Source: Psychromonas sp. SA13A
GTDB taxonomy: Bacteria > Pseudomonadota > Gammaproteobacteria > Enterobacterales > Psychromonadaceae
Assembly (NCBI RefSeq): GCF_011378715.1
Contig: NZ_WTKU01000004.1
Span: forward strand, 1-64,000
Length of the DNA stretch: 64,000 bases
Direction: 5' to 3'
Part shown: one piece after another, positions 36,510 to 47,328 of the stretch
Position numbering within the stretch: position 1 is the first letter of the stretch
How the letters are laid out: the number at the start of each line of letters is the position of its first letter
Notes under the pieces: model-generated
Told to the model about the DNA's origin: nothing
Database searches by the model: none
What the model saw: only the letters and a program-made list of their open reading frames with translations
Translations under genes and position numbers: made by a program

Positions 36510-36751
36510 AGGCAGAATAAATAGCTTTATAGTGCTTACTCTTTAAACTACAACGATCTGTAAGCTAAGATGTAACAATCAGTAAATAATGGGTTGAACG
36601 AATTCTAGGCATAAAGATGACCTAATGCATTAAACCGATACTTTATTGCCATCTTTAACAGGAACGAATAGGTTTACCCATATTTAATATGTTAATTAAG
36701 CGGCGCTAATGTTAAATTACACACCTCACTCTAATGGAATAGAATAGCTTT

Positions 36752-38356
36752 ATGCGTTTAATATGCTTATTGTTCTTTATCACAACCCTTAGCGGCTGTT
36801 ATCAAAATAAAGCACTAACACAAAATACTCTTATCTATTGCACAGAAAGTTTACCTACTTCGTTTAATCCTCAAATTAGTCATGATATTGCGAGCTTAGA
36901 TGCGACCACACATCAAATTTATAGCCGCTTAGTGACCATTGATCCTAAAACCAACAAATTTATTCCTGATTTAGCTGAAAGTTGGCAACGTAGTGATGAT
37001 AAATTACGCTATCGCTTTACATTACGTCACAATATTAGCTTTCATCAAACAGAATTTTTTAAACCAACACGCTTTTTAAATGCAGATGATGTCTTATTTA
37101 GTTTTAATCGCATGCTTAATGTTCAAGATGCGTATCATAAAGTGAATAAACAGACGGAAAACTATTTTTATAATCATCCCTTCACGGATCTGCTATCAGA
37201 GATAAATAAGATTGATGACTATACGGTTGAATTTGTTTTAAGCAAACCCGATGTAACACTGTTAGCAAACCTTGCTGCACATTATGCAGTGATTCATTCA
37301 AAACAATATGCAGACCAATTGATAGAACAAGGTCTGCAGGAAAATATAGATTTTCAGCCTATTGGTACCGGGCCTTTTAAATTTAAAAGCTTTGATAGTA
37401 ATGGCACTATTCGTTACAAAAAACATCCGCTTTATTGGCAATCAATGACTAATATTGAAAACTTAATTTATTTTACCAATCCTAGTGCAACAAAACGATA
37501 CACAAAATTATTATCGGGAGAGTGCGATGCAATCTCTTATCCTGCGGCAAGCCAGTTAGAAACCATAAGTAAAAACAAAAATATTACCTTAAATAGTAAA
37601 TCAACGGCTAATATCGCACTGTGGGCATTTAATACTGAGCGCCCTATTTTAGAACACAATCAAGTTCGTCAAGCGCTGTCACAAGCTATTGATAAAAAAA
37701 CCATTTTACAGGCTGTCTATTTTCGTAGCGCAATACAAACGGATACATTATTAAGTAAACAATCATGGGCATTAAAACCGCGTTTTGAGGAAGACTTATA
37801 TGATCCAGAAAAAGCGCGTCAAAACTTAACCTTATTAAACTATGACTTTTCTAAGACATTAACCATTTTATTGCCAGATAGTTCCGATGTATTTAACCCT
37901 AATTTTCATAAAACAGCAGAATTAATACAAGCGAACCTCAATGACATAGGTATTAAAACAGATATCATTAATTTAAGTGGTGCCGCTTTAAAAGCACGCT
38001 TACGAAGTGGTGATTATGATACTTATTTAACCGGCATTAATGTTCATATTGACGATCCTGATAGTATTTTTAGACCGCTCCTAAGCTGCAATTCATCAGC
38101 TGAAAGTGGTAATAGTAGCCATTGGTGCTCACCTAAGGTGCAAGTATTATTAGATCAGTCGATAACAGAGTCTAATTTTGCACAACGTATAAAAAACTAT
38201 TATCAGATACAAGACGAAGTTTACAAGCAACGCCCTTACCTGCCTATCGCACATGTATTAAGGTTGGATGCTATCTCGAAGTCAATTTTAAATGTGGAAG
38301 TTAATCCTTTAACGGGTATTAATTTCCAAAATGCCATTAAACAAGATTTGAATTAA
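36752..38356 (+). CDS. sapA: SapA peptide-binding protein, lipoprotein form
   Basis: A 534-residue SBP_bac_5 family protein. The N-terminus is a lipoprotein signal (CLLFFITTLSGC, lipobox cysteine at residue 16), so it is anchored in a membrane rather than free in the periplasm. The body matches SapA: YCTESLPTSFNPQ, FKPTRFLNADDVLFSFNRM, PIGTGPF and DDPDSIFRPLLSC. In enterics Sap proteins bind antimicrobial peptides and affect potassium uptake and putrescine export. First gene of sapABCDF; the start has a weak ribosome binding site. Confidence 0.92.
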   Translation: MRLICLLFFITTLSGCYQNKALTQNTLIYCTESLPTSFNPQISHDIASLDATTHQIYSRLVTIDPKTNKFIPDLAESWQRSDDKLRYRFTLRHNISFHQTEFFKPTRFLNADDVLFSFNRMLNVQDAYHKVNKQTENYFYNHPFTDLLSEINKIDDYTVEFVLSKPDVTLLANLAAHYAVIHSKQYADQLIEQGLQENIDFQPIGTGPFKFKSFDSNGTIRYKKHPLYWQSMTNIENLIYFTNPSATKRYTKLLSGECDAISYPAASQLETISKNKNITLNSKSTANIALWAFNTERPILEHNQVRQALSQAIDKKTILQAVYFRSAIQTDTLLSKQSWALKPRFEEDLYDPEKARQNLTLLNYDFSKTLTILLPDSSDVFNPNFHKTAELIQANLNDIGIKTDIINLSGAALKARLRSGDYDTYLTGINVHIDDPDSIFRPLLSCNSSAESGNSSHWCSPKVQVLLDQSITESNFAQRIKNYYQIQDEVYKQRPYLPIAHVLRLDAISKSILNVEVNPLTGINFQNAIKQDLN

Positions 38357-38357
38357 G

Positions 38358-39332
38358 ATGCTGTCATTTTTATTAAGACGTCTAAACCTGCTATTAATCA
38401 CTGCACTGATTTTGACTATCATTGCATTTGCTACTGATCGTATTGTCTCGGTCAACAGCGAAACAGTTGTTAACTCTAATGGTTATATAAAGCAGTACTT
38501 TGCTTACTTATGGCAAATTATGAATGGCGATCTCGGTTATTCTTCCGTGGATAATCAATCCTTACTAGAGCGTGGTTTAATATTTTTCGCGTCAACACTT
38601 GAGCTTTGTTTCACTGCATTAATTTTCTCTAGTATTATCGCCATTCCACTGGGTTTATTAGCCGGTTTATTCAGAAATACTCGTTTAGATTATGCAATCA
38701 TGACTATTGCGATCATGGGGCTCGCATTGCCAGTTTTTTGGGTCGGAGTAATGGCGGTATTACTGCCTAGTGTATGGGGGCAAGTATTGCCCGTTGATGG
38801 TAATCTCAGTTTGATCTATGAGGTGCCGGTTGTGACGGGATTTTTGTTAATTGATACATTAATGGTAACCGAACAATATGAGCTATTCGCATTTATAGAC
38901 CGTGTTGCACATTTAATTCTGCCTGCATTAGTTTTATCCTTTTTCTTAATCACTGAGATTGTACGTTTAACCCGTCACTCCATGACTATGGTGATGCGAA
39001 GCAATTATATACAAGCAGCCTATGCAAAAGGTTTTTCTCGAACAAAAATCGTTTTTGCACATGCATTAAAAAATGCGCTACCTCCTATTATTCCGCAATT
39101 ACGACTGCAATTAAGTACCATTATCTCTTTTGCGATGACCATTGAAATTGTATTTAACTTAAATGGTATAGGTAAATGGTTATTTATTTCATTGAAAACA
39201 GGCGACTATTTAGTATTACCTGCTGGTATATTAATTATTAGCGGATTTATTTTATCCTTCAGTATTTTCATCGAAATTCTCATGGTTGTTATTAGCCCAT
39301 TAAGACGAGGTTCCTTATATGCTGATAAATAA
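38358..39332 (+). CDS. sapB: SapB permease subunit
   Basis: A 324-residue binding-protein-dependent permease of the OppB/DppB type with about six helices. The coupling loop reads YIQAAYAKGFSRTKIVFAHALKNALPP, the EAA-type contact with the ATPases. It begins one base after sapA and overlaps sapC by 14 bases. Confidence 0.92.
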   Translation: MLSFLLRRLNLLLITALILTIIAFATDRIVSVNSETVVNSNGYIKQYFAYLWQIMNGDLGYSSVDNQSLLERGLIFFASTLELCFTALIFSSIIAIPLGLLAGLFRNTRLDYAIMTIAIMGLALPVFWVGVMAVLLPSVWGQVLPVDGNLSLIYEVPVVTGFLLIDTLMVTEQYELFAFIDRVAHLILPALVLSFFLITEIVRLTRHSMTMVMRSNYIQAAYAKGFSRTKIVFAHALKNALPPIIPQLRLQLSTIISFAMTIEIVFNLNGIGKWLFISLKTGDYLVLPAGILIISGFILSFSIFIEILMVVISPLRRGSLYADK

Positions 39333-40209
39333 CGGCTTTAATGAAGATAAAATTCAATCACCATTAGGTTATATTTGGTCTATTTTTAAAACCAAAACAA
39401 TTGCAGTGGTGGCTATGTGGTTAATGATTGTTTTGATTATTATCTCTCTATTTGCCCCTTGGTTTGTACCTCATTCTCCCTTGGCGCAAAACCCTGATAG
39501 TATGTTATTACCCCCTTATTGGGTCGAAGGAGGCAATACCAATCATATTTTGGGAACCGATGATTTAGGTAGGGACTCTCTCTCTCGTTTATTTCATGGA
39601 CTGCAACTGACTTTAGGCGGAGCATTAATCATTACACTTTTGGTCGGTATTATTGGCATGCTGATCGGGGCTGCAGCCGCTCTTACAAAAGGTGTTAAAG
39701 CAAGTGTCTTACATCATTTATTAGATGCTTTATTAGCGATTCCAACATTGCTTTCAGCATTAATACTGATCACCATCTTTGGACCTAGTTACACTAACTG
39801 CCTGATTGCTATCTCTCTTTCATTACTGCCGCAATTTATACGTTCTAGTTTTTTGGCCATTGAACAAGAGTTAAGTAAACAATATATTGTTGCAATACAA
39901 CTTGATGGGGCAACAAAAACGCGTTTATTTAGATACGGTATTTTACCTAATATTTTAGAGCCTACCGTTACTATTATTAACCGTTTATTTACCATGGCGA
40001 TTATCGAAATTGCGACACTAGGCTTTTTAGGTTTTGGTGCGCAATTACCTCAAACTGAATTGGGATCTTTAATCGCAAGCAGTATGGAACTCATCTACCT
40101 TTCTCCTTGGTTGGTTACTTTTCCAGGGATTGCTATTTTCGCAGTAATTATTATCGTAAATGTATTTTCAGAAGGTTTACGGCACGCTGTACTTGAAGGT
40201 GAAGAATAA
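39319..40209 (+). CDS. sapC: SapC permease subunit
   Basis: A 296-residue OppC/DppC-type permease. N-terminal cytoplasmic segment and first helix are followed by the motif LGTDDLGRDSLSRLFHG, typical of this subunit, and a coupling loop near IVAIQLDGATKTRLFRYGILPN. Overlaps sapB at its start and shares one base with the sapD start (TAATG). Confidence 0.92.
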   Translation: MLINNGFNEDKIQSPLGYIWSIFKTKTIAVVAMWLMIVLIIISLFAPWFVPHSPLAQNPDSMLLPPYWVEGGNTNHILGTDDLGRDSLSRLFHGLQLTLGGALIITLLVGIIGMLIGAAAALTKGVKASVLHHLLDALLAIPTLLSALILITIFGPSYTNCLIAISLSLLPQFIRSSFLAIEQELSKQYIVAIQLDGATKTRLFRYGILPNILEPTVTIINRLFTMAIIEIATLGFLGFGAQLPQTELGSLIASSMELIYLSPWLVTFPGIAIFAVIIIVNVFSEGLRHAVLEGEE

Positions 40210-41219
40210 TGGCTTTATTGGATATCAGAAACCTAAGTATTGACATTGATACTGCACAGGGAAAAATTCGAGTAATCGACAAGGCTTCTCTGAATATAGT
40301 AGATGGTTCTATTCACGGTTTAATTGGTGAGTCTGGCTCGGGGAAAACACTGATCACTAAAGCGATATTAGGCTTACATAATAGCAACTGGACGGTTACA
40401 GCTGATCGAATGTTTTTAGGCAAGACGGACTTATCAAAACTCACGCATAAAGAACGACGTCAAATTCTAGGTAAAGAAATTTCAGTTATTTTTCAAGAGC
40501 CCAGCTCTTATCTCGATCCAAGTCAAAAAATACGCGTTCAAATTGAATCAGTATTACCCAAAAAAACGTGGAAACAACGCTTTCGTTTAATATTGACCAA
40601 GATTAAAAAAGTAAACGTACAGTCACGACGCTTACAAATTAAAGAGTTGTTACACAAAGTAGGTATTCAGAATGATGTGGCAGTATTAAATTGTTTCCCA
40701 CACCAACTTTCAGAGGGTGTTTGCCAGAAAGTGATGATTGCCATGGCGATTGCTAATAGTCCACGTTTAATTATTGCCGATGAACCAACCACTGCAATGG
40801 AAGCAGTTACTCAATCACAAATTTTTCGCTTGTTATATAAACTTAACCAATTAAATAATACGACTCTGCTTATATTAAGTAATAATTTTGCCAATACCAG
40901 TAACATATCCGATTATATGACCTTAGTTTATTGTGGACAAACGGTTGAATCAGGATCTTATAAGCAAATAATGGGCAGTGCCATGCACCCCTATACACAA
41001 TCTATGTTAAAAACATTAATCAATAATGTACAATTTAATGAGCATAAAGCGCAACTGTACACGTTACCCGGTAATATTCCTTCTTCGAACCAATTGCCAA
41101 TCGGTTGCCGACTAGGGCCTCGGTGCCCTAGAGCACAAAAAATATGTGTTGAAAACCCTACTTTAACGACTAAAAAAGGTCATAGTTTCCGATGTCACTA
41201 TCCAACCAAAGTGAGCTAA
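40209..41219 (+). CDS. sapD: SapD ATPase subunit with a missing switch histidine
   Basis: A 336-residue ABC ATPase with the oligopeptide-type C-terminal cysteine region ([14 protein letters not shown]). Walker A GESGSGKT is intact, and Walker B IIADEP keeps its glutamate. The signature is LSEGV instead of LSGGQ, as in other SapD proteins. The H-loop, SHD in E. coli SapD as I recall it, is S224-N225-N226 here, so the switch histidine is lost. It overlaps sapF by 28 bases. The pair may hydrolyse ATP at only one site. Confidence 0.9.
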   Translation: MALLDIRNLSIDIDTAQGKIRVIDKASLNIVDGSIHGLIGESGSGKTLITKAILGLHNSNWTVTADRMFLGKTDLSKLTHKERRQILGKEISVIFQEPSSYLDPSQKIRVQIESVLPKKTWKQRFRLILTKIKKVNVQSRRLQIKELLHKVGIQNDVAVLNCFPHQLSEGVCQKVMIAMAIANSPRLIIADEPTTAMEAVTQSQIFRLLYKLNQLNNTTLLILSNNFANTSNISDYMTLVYCGQTVESGSYKQIMGSAMHPYTQSMLKTLINNVQFNEHKAQLYTLPGNIPSSNQLPIGCRLGPRCPRAQKICVENPTLTTKKGHSFRCHYPTKVS

Positions 41220-42001
41220 ATGTGCAGCCGTTATTAAAAGTGACGAATCTGTGTAAAAGTTTTAAACATGCAACGGGTATTCTCAGTAGTCGAGAGCAAC
41301 TTGCTTTCGGACCTGTCAGTTTCACCCTAGAGCCTGGTCAAACATTGGCAGTAGTTGGTGAAAGTGGATCCGGAAAAAGTGCGTTAGTCAGGACGATTGG
41401 TGGTATGTTAATAGCAAACTCCGGCGATATTTACGTAAAAGGACAACATCTTAGTTCGCTTAACTCTCAGCAACGTTGTTTATCCATACGCATGATTTTT
41501 CAAGACCCAAGTAGCTCGTTAAACCCTAAAACGACGGTAGGGAAAATACTACATGCACCTTTACAATTAAATACAGATTTAAATGACAAACAACGCCATC
41601 AGCAAATTCTGGAAACCTTAAAATTAGTAGGATTGTTACCTGATTATTTAGCTTTTTACCCTAATATGTTATCCAGTGTACAAAAGCATCAAGTGGCCAT
41701 CGCACGCGCTATGATTTTAAATCCTGATATTATTATTGCCGATGAAATTTTATCTACATTAGATATTTCATTGCGATTTAAAATCGTTAACCTGTTACTA
41801 AAGATACAAAAAGCTAAAGGAACTAGTTATATTTTTGTTGCGCATAATATGCATTTGGTCAAACATATGAGTGATCAAATCCTGGTATTACATCAGGGGA
41901 AAATCATTGAAAAAGGTACAGCTAAGAGCGTTTGTGAGTCGCCACAGGAAGAGCAAACAAAATATTTGTTATTAAGTCACCAACCAGACTATCGAAAATA
42001 A
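41192..42001 (+). CDS. sapF: SapF ATPase subunit with a degenerate signature motif
   Basis: A 269-residue ABC ATPase. Walker A GESGSGKS, Walker B IIIADEILSTLD and the H-loop in VAHNMH are present, so catalytic residues are kept. The signature motif is LSSVQ rather than LSGGQ. Last gene of sapABCDF, starting inside sapD. No strong terminator is visible after it. Confidence 0.9.
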   Translation: MSLSNQSELNVQPLLKVTNLCKSFKHATGILSSREQLAFGPVSFTLEPGQTLAVVGESGSGKSALVRTIGGMLIANSGDIYVKGQHLSSLNSQQRCLSIRMIFQDPSSSLNPKTTVGKILHAPLQLNTDLNDKQRHQQILETLKLVGLLPDYLAFYPNMLSSVQKHQVAIARAMILNPDIIIADEILSTLDISLRFKIVNLLLKIQKAKGTSYIFVAHNMHLVKHMSDQILVLHQGKIIEKGTAKSVCESPQEEQTKYLLLSHQPDYRK

Positions 42002-42243
42002 CATTCATTTAATAAAAAAGTAAATAAACTACCACTTTTGGTCTATACTATCCCGCTTAAAGCATTTCTTATTTTCTATATTGAGCAAGCTTTGTCATAG
42101 GAACGTCTTGAATAGCTTATATTAAAGATAATAATCAGCGTTTTATTTCATCTTTATAAAAAAGACTAATAGCTATTTATTAATAACAATACTAATAACC
42201 ACTTATCAATAACAATCAGTTTTTAATGCGAGGAGAAGGTTAA

Positions 42244-44091
42244 GTGAACGATTATAAAAAAAGCCTTTGGATCTCTACTTTGATCACTTTATTGATAGCT
42301 TTGGCATTAATCATTGCAACTAAAAGTGCGTTTAACACGATACTACTAGAGCAACAACAACTACCTAAAACGTACTCTCAGCTAGCTTTATTACCAACTA
42401 TTACTAGTATTGGTGAGCTAGAAGAAAGCCTCGAACTTAGTCAATTTAGTTATATAAAAATTAATAATAGCCGTCTTAATAGCCCGCTTGTTTATAGTCA
42501 AAAAGCAGTCAACCAGCTTTTCAATAATTTACTACCCTCCCCGATTTCTAATTTTAACAGCCCAACTGAAAATCAAAGCATTCAATATACAAGTGTTCAT
42601 GCGGAACTATTTAAATTATATCAATCTATTATAGTGCTGATTGTCAGCGCACTTATTATCACTTTGCTGTTGTATCATACCATTTCATTTCGATTACTAA
42701 AAAAAATAGAAAGTGCCTTAGTCAATGAAATCGTTAATGAAAAATCTAAAATAACACCTTTTAAAAAGGTCACTATCGAACTCATTGAACAAAGACGTCT
42801 ATTTGATTCTGCTTTGCACAGCAAAAAAGAAAAGATCTCGTTATTATCGCAACAAATAAATGCGGACTCATTAACAGGCTTAAATAATCGCCATGTATTT
42901 AGGAAAGAACTTACTGAGTTTTTATCCGATGAAAGTAATCGTAAACATGCCATCCTATCTATCATTCGACTGTTTGAGTTATCAGTGGTTAACATGCACC
43001 GTGGATTTCAACAAGGCGATCAATTTGTTGTAAATGTTGCAAATATCATTAACGGTGTTCTTGATAAATATAAAGATATCCATTTATTTAGGATTTCAGG
43101 ATCTGAATTTGCTTTTATTAGTCATAGCATGAGTATTGGCGATGCGCAGCAATTAGCCAATGAACTAAAACTAAAGTTTGATCAATATCAACTACTTAAC
43201 AACCTTGAAAATGTTGCCTTTAATGGCATGACTTTAATTTCCTCCAATCAATTACCCGAGCATGTGTTAGCACGAGCCGATATTGCACTGGCAAAGGCTC
43301 AAACCAGTGGTATTAATGCATGGGCTTTTGAAGAGAATATAGATAACCAAACACTGCAAGTCGGTGAACAGCATTGGCGATCAATTATTACTGATATCAT
43401 AACTAATCGTTCATTCACTTTTTTACAACAACCTGTTCAAGCTATTCATCGTAATATGAAAGGATATCAGGAAATATTTACACGTTTTGTCAGTGAACAT
43501 AACAACACCATTCCAACTGATACTGTTTTTTCCATGGCACAACGTACTGATACGATAATTAAACTTGAAAAGATAATTCTTGAAAAGATAATTTATCGTA
43601 GTCGTCTTCGCACAGAATATAGCACTAGATGGGGTATAAACCTTAGTTCTTCGGCGATGCACAATAGTAGCTTTATGGTATGGCTAGAGCGATTATTATT
43701 AAGAGAGCCCGATGTAGCTGGTTCCTTGGTATTTGAAGTTCCTGAAAGTTTATTAGGTCATAACTTGATTGCGAGTAAACGTGTTTTTAATATGCTCAAA
43801 AGAGCGGGAAGTCGTTCTGCCATTTGCAATTTCGGCAAAGGGATCAGTTCTTTTCGTTTATTTGAAGAGTTAAAACCTGATTATATTAAACTTGACGCAA
43901 GTTTAATTACTAACCTCGAATCAGATAGTGCAAATCAACAATTTATTCGCATGATCATTGATGTTGCACATCGAATGGAGTGCCAAGTTATCGCTGAAGG
44001 TATTGAGCACTTAGAACAAAAACAAATCCTTGAAAGCATGTATATCGATGGGATACAAGGTTATTTAATCGCCGAACCGACTCCATTATAG
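42244..44091 (+). CDS. Membrane protein with degenerate GGDEF and EAL domains, CsrD-like
   Basis: A 615-residue protein with a GTG start behind AGGAGAAGG. Two hydrophobic helices (about 8-27 and 127-148) flank a periplasmic segment of about 100 residues, followed by a coiled-coil-like linker, a GGDEF-fold domain and an EAL-fold domain. The GGDEF site is SGSEF (285-289). In the EAL domain E410 stands in EIF, and the metal-binding pair of DDFGTG is C528-N529 (CNFGKG), while KLDASL, AEGIE and QGY are kept. Neither cyclase nor phosphodiesterase activity is expected. This matches the CsrD/MshH class, which targets regulatory RNAs CsrB/C to RNase E, but membership in that family needs a profile search. 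It is a single gene. Confidence 0.8.
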   Translation: MNDYKKSLWISTLITLLIALALIIATKSAFNTILLEQQQLPKTYSQLALLPTITSIGELEESLELSQFSYIKINNSRLNSPLVYSQKAVNQLFNNLLPSPISNFNSPTENQSIQYTSVHAELFKLYQSIIVLIVSALIITLLLYHTISFRLLKKIESALVNEIVNEKSKITPFKKVTIELIEQRRLFDSALHSKKEKISLLSQQINADSLTGLNNRHVFRKELTEFLSDESNRKHAILSIIRLFELSVVNMHRGFQQGDQFVVNVANIINGVLDKYKDIHLFRISGSEFAFISHSMSIGDAQQLANELKLKFDQYQLLNNLENVAFNGMTLISSNQLPEHVLARADIALAKAQTSGINAWAFEENIDNQTLQVGEQHWRSIITDIITNRSFTFLQQPVQAIHRNMKGYQEIFTRFVSEHNNTIPTDTVFSMAQRTDTIIKLEKIILEKIIYRSRLRTEYSTRWGINLSSSAMHNSSFMVWLERLLLREPDVAGSLVFEVPESLLGHNLIASKRVFNMLKRAGSRSAICNFGKGISSFRLFEELKPDYIKLDASLITNLESDSANQQFIRMIIDVAHRMECQVIAEGIEHLEQKQILESMYIDGIQGYLIAEPTPL

Positions 44092-44180
44092 ATGCATTAG
44101 CGGGACCTTTACTCTTTGCATCTGCGCCCCTCTTTTTATACAATGCGCCTTGTTTTAATACTCCATTAACAAGGCATACC

Positions 44181-45122
44181 ATGACGCAACAACTCTCAGA
44201 AAAAGATCAATTCAACCTTAAAAAATTAAATAAAGTGTTGCGTAGACAAACCGGACAAGCCATTGCAGATTATAATATGATCGAAGATGGTGATAAAATC
44301 ATGGTCTGTTTATCTGGTGGTAAAGACAGCTACACCCTATTGGAAATGCTAAGCCAGCTTAAAGCCGTTGCGCCTATCAACTTTGATATCATTGCGGTTA
44401 ACTTAGATCAAAAACAACCAGGCTTTCCTGAGCATATATTGCCGCAATACCTTGACTCATTAGGTGTTGACTACAAAATAGTAGAACAAGATACTTACAG
44501 TATCGTTAAAGAAAAGCTACAACCCGGAAAAACTACTTGTAGCCTTTGTTCGCGTTTACGCCGAGGCATTTTATACAAGACTGCGAAAGAGCTTGGCGCC
44601 ACTAAAATTGCACTCGGTCACCACCGCGATGATATGTTAGCAACCATGATGCTTAACTTATTTTTTGCAGGCAAACTCAAGTCGATGCCGGCCAAACTTG
44701 TTTCAGACAATGGTGAGCATGTAGTTATTCGTCCGCTTGCTTACTGTAAAGAAAAAGATATTGAAGCGTTTGCTACACTGCAAAAATTCCCTATTATTCC
44801 ATGTAATTTATGTGGTTCTCAGCCTAATTTACAGCGTCAATTAACAAAAGATATGCTCAATGATTGGGAAGTCAATTATCCAGGTCGTTTAGAAACTATG
44901 TTTACTGCTATGCAAAACGTGGTGCCTTCGCATTTAGCAGATACTAGCTTATTTGATTTTAAATCCATTACTAAGGATTCCGGTGTGATTGATGGCGGAG
45001 ATATTGCCTTTGATAAGGAATCATTTAAACAACCAGCCAGTGAGCAATTAGCAAACCAAGTAACAGCTGACAACGAATTTTATAAACAGCATCAAGCAGT
45101 GCAAATTACAGAGGTCAATTAA
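44181..45122 (+). CDS. ttcA: tRNA 2-thiocytidine synthetase TtcA
   Basis: A 313-residue PP-loop ATPase that thiolates cytidine 32 in tRNA. The PP-loop SGGKDSYT (about residues 46-53), the iron-sulfur cysteines in [12 protein letters not shown] and the third cysteine in CNLCGSQ are visible. Length and motifs fit TtcA. The C-terminal 40 residues are an acidic tail of no known function. Confidence 0.95.
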   Translation: MTQQLSEKDQFNLKKLNKVLRRQTGQAIADYNMIEDGDKIMVCLSGGKDSYTLLEMLSQLKAVAPINFDIIAVNLDQKQPGFPEHILPQYLDSLGVDYKIVEQDTYSIVKEKLQPGKTTCSLCSRLRRGILYKTAKELGATKIALGHHRDDMLATMMLNLFFAGKLKSMPAKLVSDNGEHVVIRPLAYCKEKDIEAFATLQKFPIIPCNLCGSQPNLQRQLTKDMLNDWEVNYPGRLETMFTAMQNVVPSHLADTSLFDFKSITKDSGVIDGGDIAFDKESFKQPASEQLANQVTADNEFYKQHQAVQITEVN

Positions 45123-45144
45123 TCTTGTTACTCAGTTAAATTAA

Positions 45145-45178
45145 ACTCTTTATTGATTTAACCCAATAAAGAGTAGCC
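45145..45178 (+). terminator. Terminator-like hairpin after ttcA
   Basis: Perfect 11-bp arms ACTCTTTATTG and CAATAAAGAGT with an 8-base loop start 23 bases after the ttcA stop. The tail (AGCCTTTAAG) is poor in T, so termination may be weak. Confidence 0.6.
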
Positions 45179-45375
45179 TTTAAGTCAACCTAGCCTTGTA
45201 TTTACGGTCGATAAGAGATAATTTACGCGCATAATCAAAGAATGATGTGAATTAGTGAGAGACTAACTCATGGTCACCAGCTTATTTAAGAACATAAAGC
45301 TTTAATTTAATTTTCAATATAATTTTTTCAATTTTACTTTTAATATAACTTTCAATATAAAAAACGGAGTCAAAC

Positions 45376-46128
45376 ATGAGAACACCTCTTGTAATGGGTA
45401 ACTGGAAACTAAACGGTACAAAAGAATCAGTAGCTACATTGATCAAAGGTATCGAAAGTGCAGCAGATGCAGCAACTAATGTTGAAGTTGCAGTATGCCC
45501 ACCAGCAATTTTTATTGAACAAGTTGCAAACCTAACAGCAGACAGCAGCATTGAATTTGGTGCACAAGATGTGAGCACAAATGTTGCAGGCGCATTCACA
45601 GGTGAGACTTCACCTGTTATGGTTAAAGAGTTTGGCGCTAAATATAGTCTAGTAGGTCACTCAGAGCGTCGCCAATACCACAACGAAACTGATGCAGTTG
45701 TTGCAGCTAAATTTGTTGCGATTCAAGAAAATGGTTTAGTACCTGTATTATGTATCGGTGAAACACTAGAAGAACGTGAAACTGATAAAACTTTTGCTGT
45801 TGTTGAAACTCAACTTAAAGCAGTGGTTGATGTTACTGGTATCGCAGCATTAGAAAACTCAGTAATCGCTTACGAACCAGTTTGGGCTATCGGTACAGGT
45901 AAAGTTGCAACTTCTGAGCAAGCACAAGAAGTTCATGCACATATCCGTTCTTGGTTAAAAGCGCAAAGTGAAGTTGTTGCTGAGAAAGTACAGATCCTTT
46001 ACGGTGGTAGTGTTAAAGCAAACAGTGCAAAAGAGCTATTTGCTCAAGCAGACATCGACGGTGGTTTAGTAGGTGGTGCAGCACTAATCATTGAGGAATT
46101 TGTAGGTATTATCGAAGGCGCTAAATAA
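45376..46128 (+). CDS. tpiA: Triosephosphate isomerase
   Basis: A 250-residue TIM-barrel enzyme of glycolysis. Catalytic residues are visible: the lysine in MGNWKLNG, the histidine in VGHSERRQ and the glutamate in YEPVWAIGTG. Codon use is biased as for a highly expressed gene. ACGGAG before the ATG is a strong ribosome binding site. It has its own long AT-rich leader with repeated TTTCAATATAA motifs (45312-45361) and its own terminator. Confidence 0.98.
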   Translation: MRTPLVMGNWKLNGTKESVATLIKGIESAADAATNVEVAVCPPAIFIEQVANLTADSSIEFGAQDVSTNVAGAFTGETSPVMVKEFGAKYSLVGHSERRQYHNETDAVVAAKFVAIQENGLVPVLCIGETLEERETDKTFAVVETQLKAVVDVTGIAALENSVIAYEPVWAIGTGKVATSEQAQEVHAHIRSWLKAQSEVVAEKVQILYGGSVKANSAKELFAQADIDGGLVGGAALIIEEFVGIIEGAK

Positions 46129-46162
46129 GCAGCACTTTCTACCTCTATGTCCCAATACTAAT

Positions 46163-46187
46163 AAGGCACTTTTATAGTGCCTTTTTT
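46163..46187 (+). terminator. Rho-independent terminator after tpiA
   Basis: AAGGCACT pairs with AGTGCCTT around a 5-base loop and is followed by a T-run. Confidence 0.9.
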
Positions 46188-46384
46188 AATTTCAAGCCCT
46201 CCAATCAAACACAACGCAATAATACCCTCTTTTAAGCAATAACAATGATCAAGCAAATATGCGCACTGGTATGACTTGCAGTTAAAAACTTTCTGCTATT
46301 TCATTATCTCAATAAAAAATACTGCACAAGCAAAAAATCTGATGTTATGATGTTGTTAACAATCATTATTCAACGGAGTAAATT

Positions 46385-47041
46385 ATGAATTCTTCAATTA
46401 ACACTAAAGCACAAGGTGTTGGAGTTTCAATTAATAAAGTATTAAAGAATACCTATATGCTATTAGGCATGACATTAGCGTTTAGTGCAGTCACTGCAAC
46501 TATTGCGACAATGGTAGGTATCGGCCCAATGATGTCACTTGTCTTAATGCTAGTTGGATTTGGTCTTTTATTTGTAGTGTCTAAAACAGCGAATTCTAGC
46601 AAGGGTATATTCTGGGTATTCATGTTTACTGGTGTGATGGGTGCGTCACTAGGTAATATGCTAAACCATTACCTAACAATGCCAAACGGCCCTGCTTTAA
46701 TTATGCAGGCACTTGGTACTACCGCAATAATATTCTTTGCATTATCAGCTTACGTATTAACTAGCCGAAAAGATTTCTCATTTATGGGCGGATTTTTAAT
46801 GGCAGGTATGATTGCTGTAATTGTTGCAATTATTGCTAATATTTTCCTACAGATCCCACTTTTCCAATTAGTGATCAGTAGTGTTGTAGTCATGATAATG
46901 TCTGGTTTTATTCTGTTTGATACTAGCCGTATCATTAACGGTGGTGAAACTAACTACATTAGAGCGACTGTTTCTTTATACTTAAACATCTTTAATATCT
47001 TTATCCACTTATTAAGCATTCTTGGTATTTTAGACGATTAA
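46385..47041 (+). CDS. yccA: YccA-type Bax inhibitor-1 family membrane protein
   Basis: A 218-residue protein with seven hydrophobic helices, close in length to E. coli YccA (219). The C-terminal segment with FDTSRIINGGETNYIRATVSLYLNIFN is diagnostic for the UPF0005/BI-1 family. YccA interacts with and modulates the FtsH protease. CGGAG precedes the ATG. It is a single gene with its own terminator. Confidence 0.92.
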   Translation: MNSSINTKAQGVGVSINKVLKNTYMLLGMTLAFSAVTATIATMVGIGPMMSLVLMLVGFGLLFVVSKTANSSKGIFWVFMFTGVMGASLGNMLNHYLTMPNGPALIMQALGTTAIIFFALSAYVLTSRKDFSFMGGFLMAGMIAVIVAIIANIFLQIPLFQLVISSVVVMIMSGFILFDTSRIINGGETNYIRATVSLYLNIFNIFIHLLSILGILDD

Positions 47042-47103
47042 TGATCAGTCTCCTATAGTATTTTAGATGCTACTTTAGCTTACTAAATTACTGATATATT
47101 CTT

Positions 47104-47132
47104 AAAAGCGCATTTATTAATGCGCTTTTTTT
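47104..47132 (+). terminator. Rho-independent terminator after yccA
   Basis: AAAAGCGCATT pairs with AATGCGCTTTT around a 4-base loop, followed by a run of T. Confidence 0.9.
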
Positions 47133-47328
47133 TGCTTATTTTTTAACTTTTATAGCGATTTTTAACCTTCATAACAGTTTTTAACCTCCATAATATTTAT
47201 TGACCGGGATGACGAGCAATAGAATTTTACACAGCAAAAATAGCCTTACTTAAAGCATAGAGTCCTCTAAATAATTATTTATTAACGTGAACATAAGAAA
47301 GGTTTGTTAGATTGTTACCTGATTACTA

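Noticed and set aside
45312-45361. Repeated TTTCAATATAA-like motifs before tpiA as a possible regulatory array
   Set aside because: Very low sequence complexity; repeats of this kind are expected by chance in an AT-only leader.
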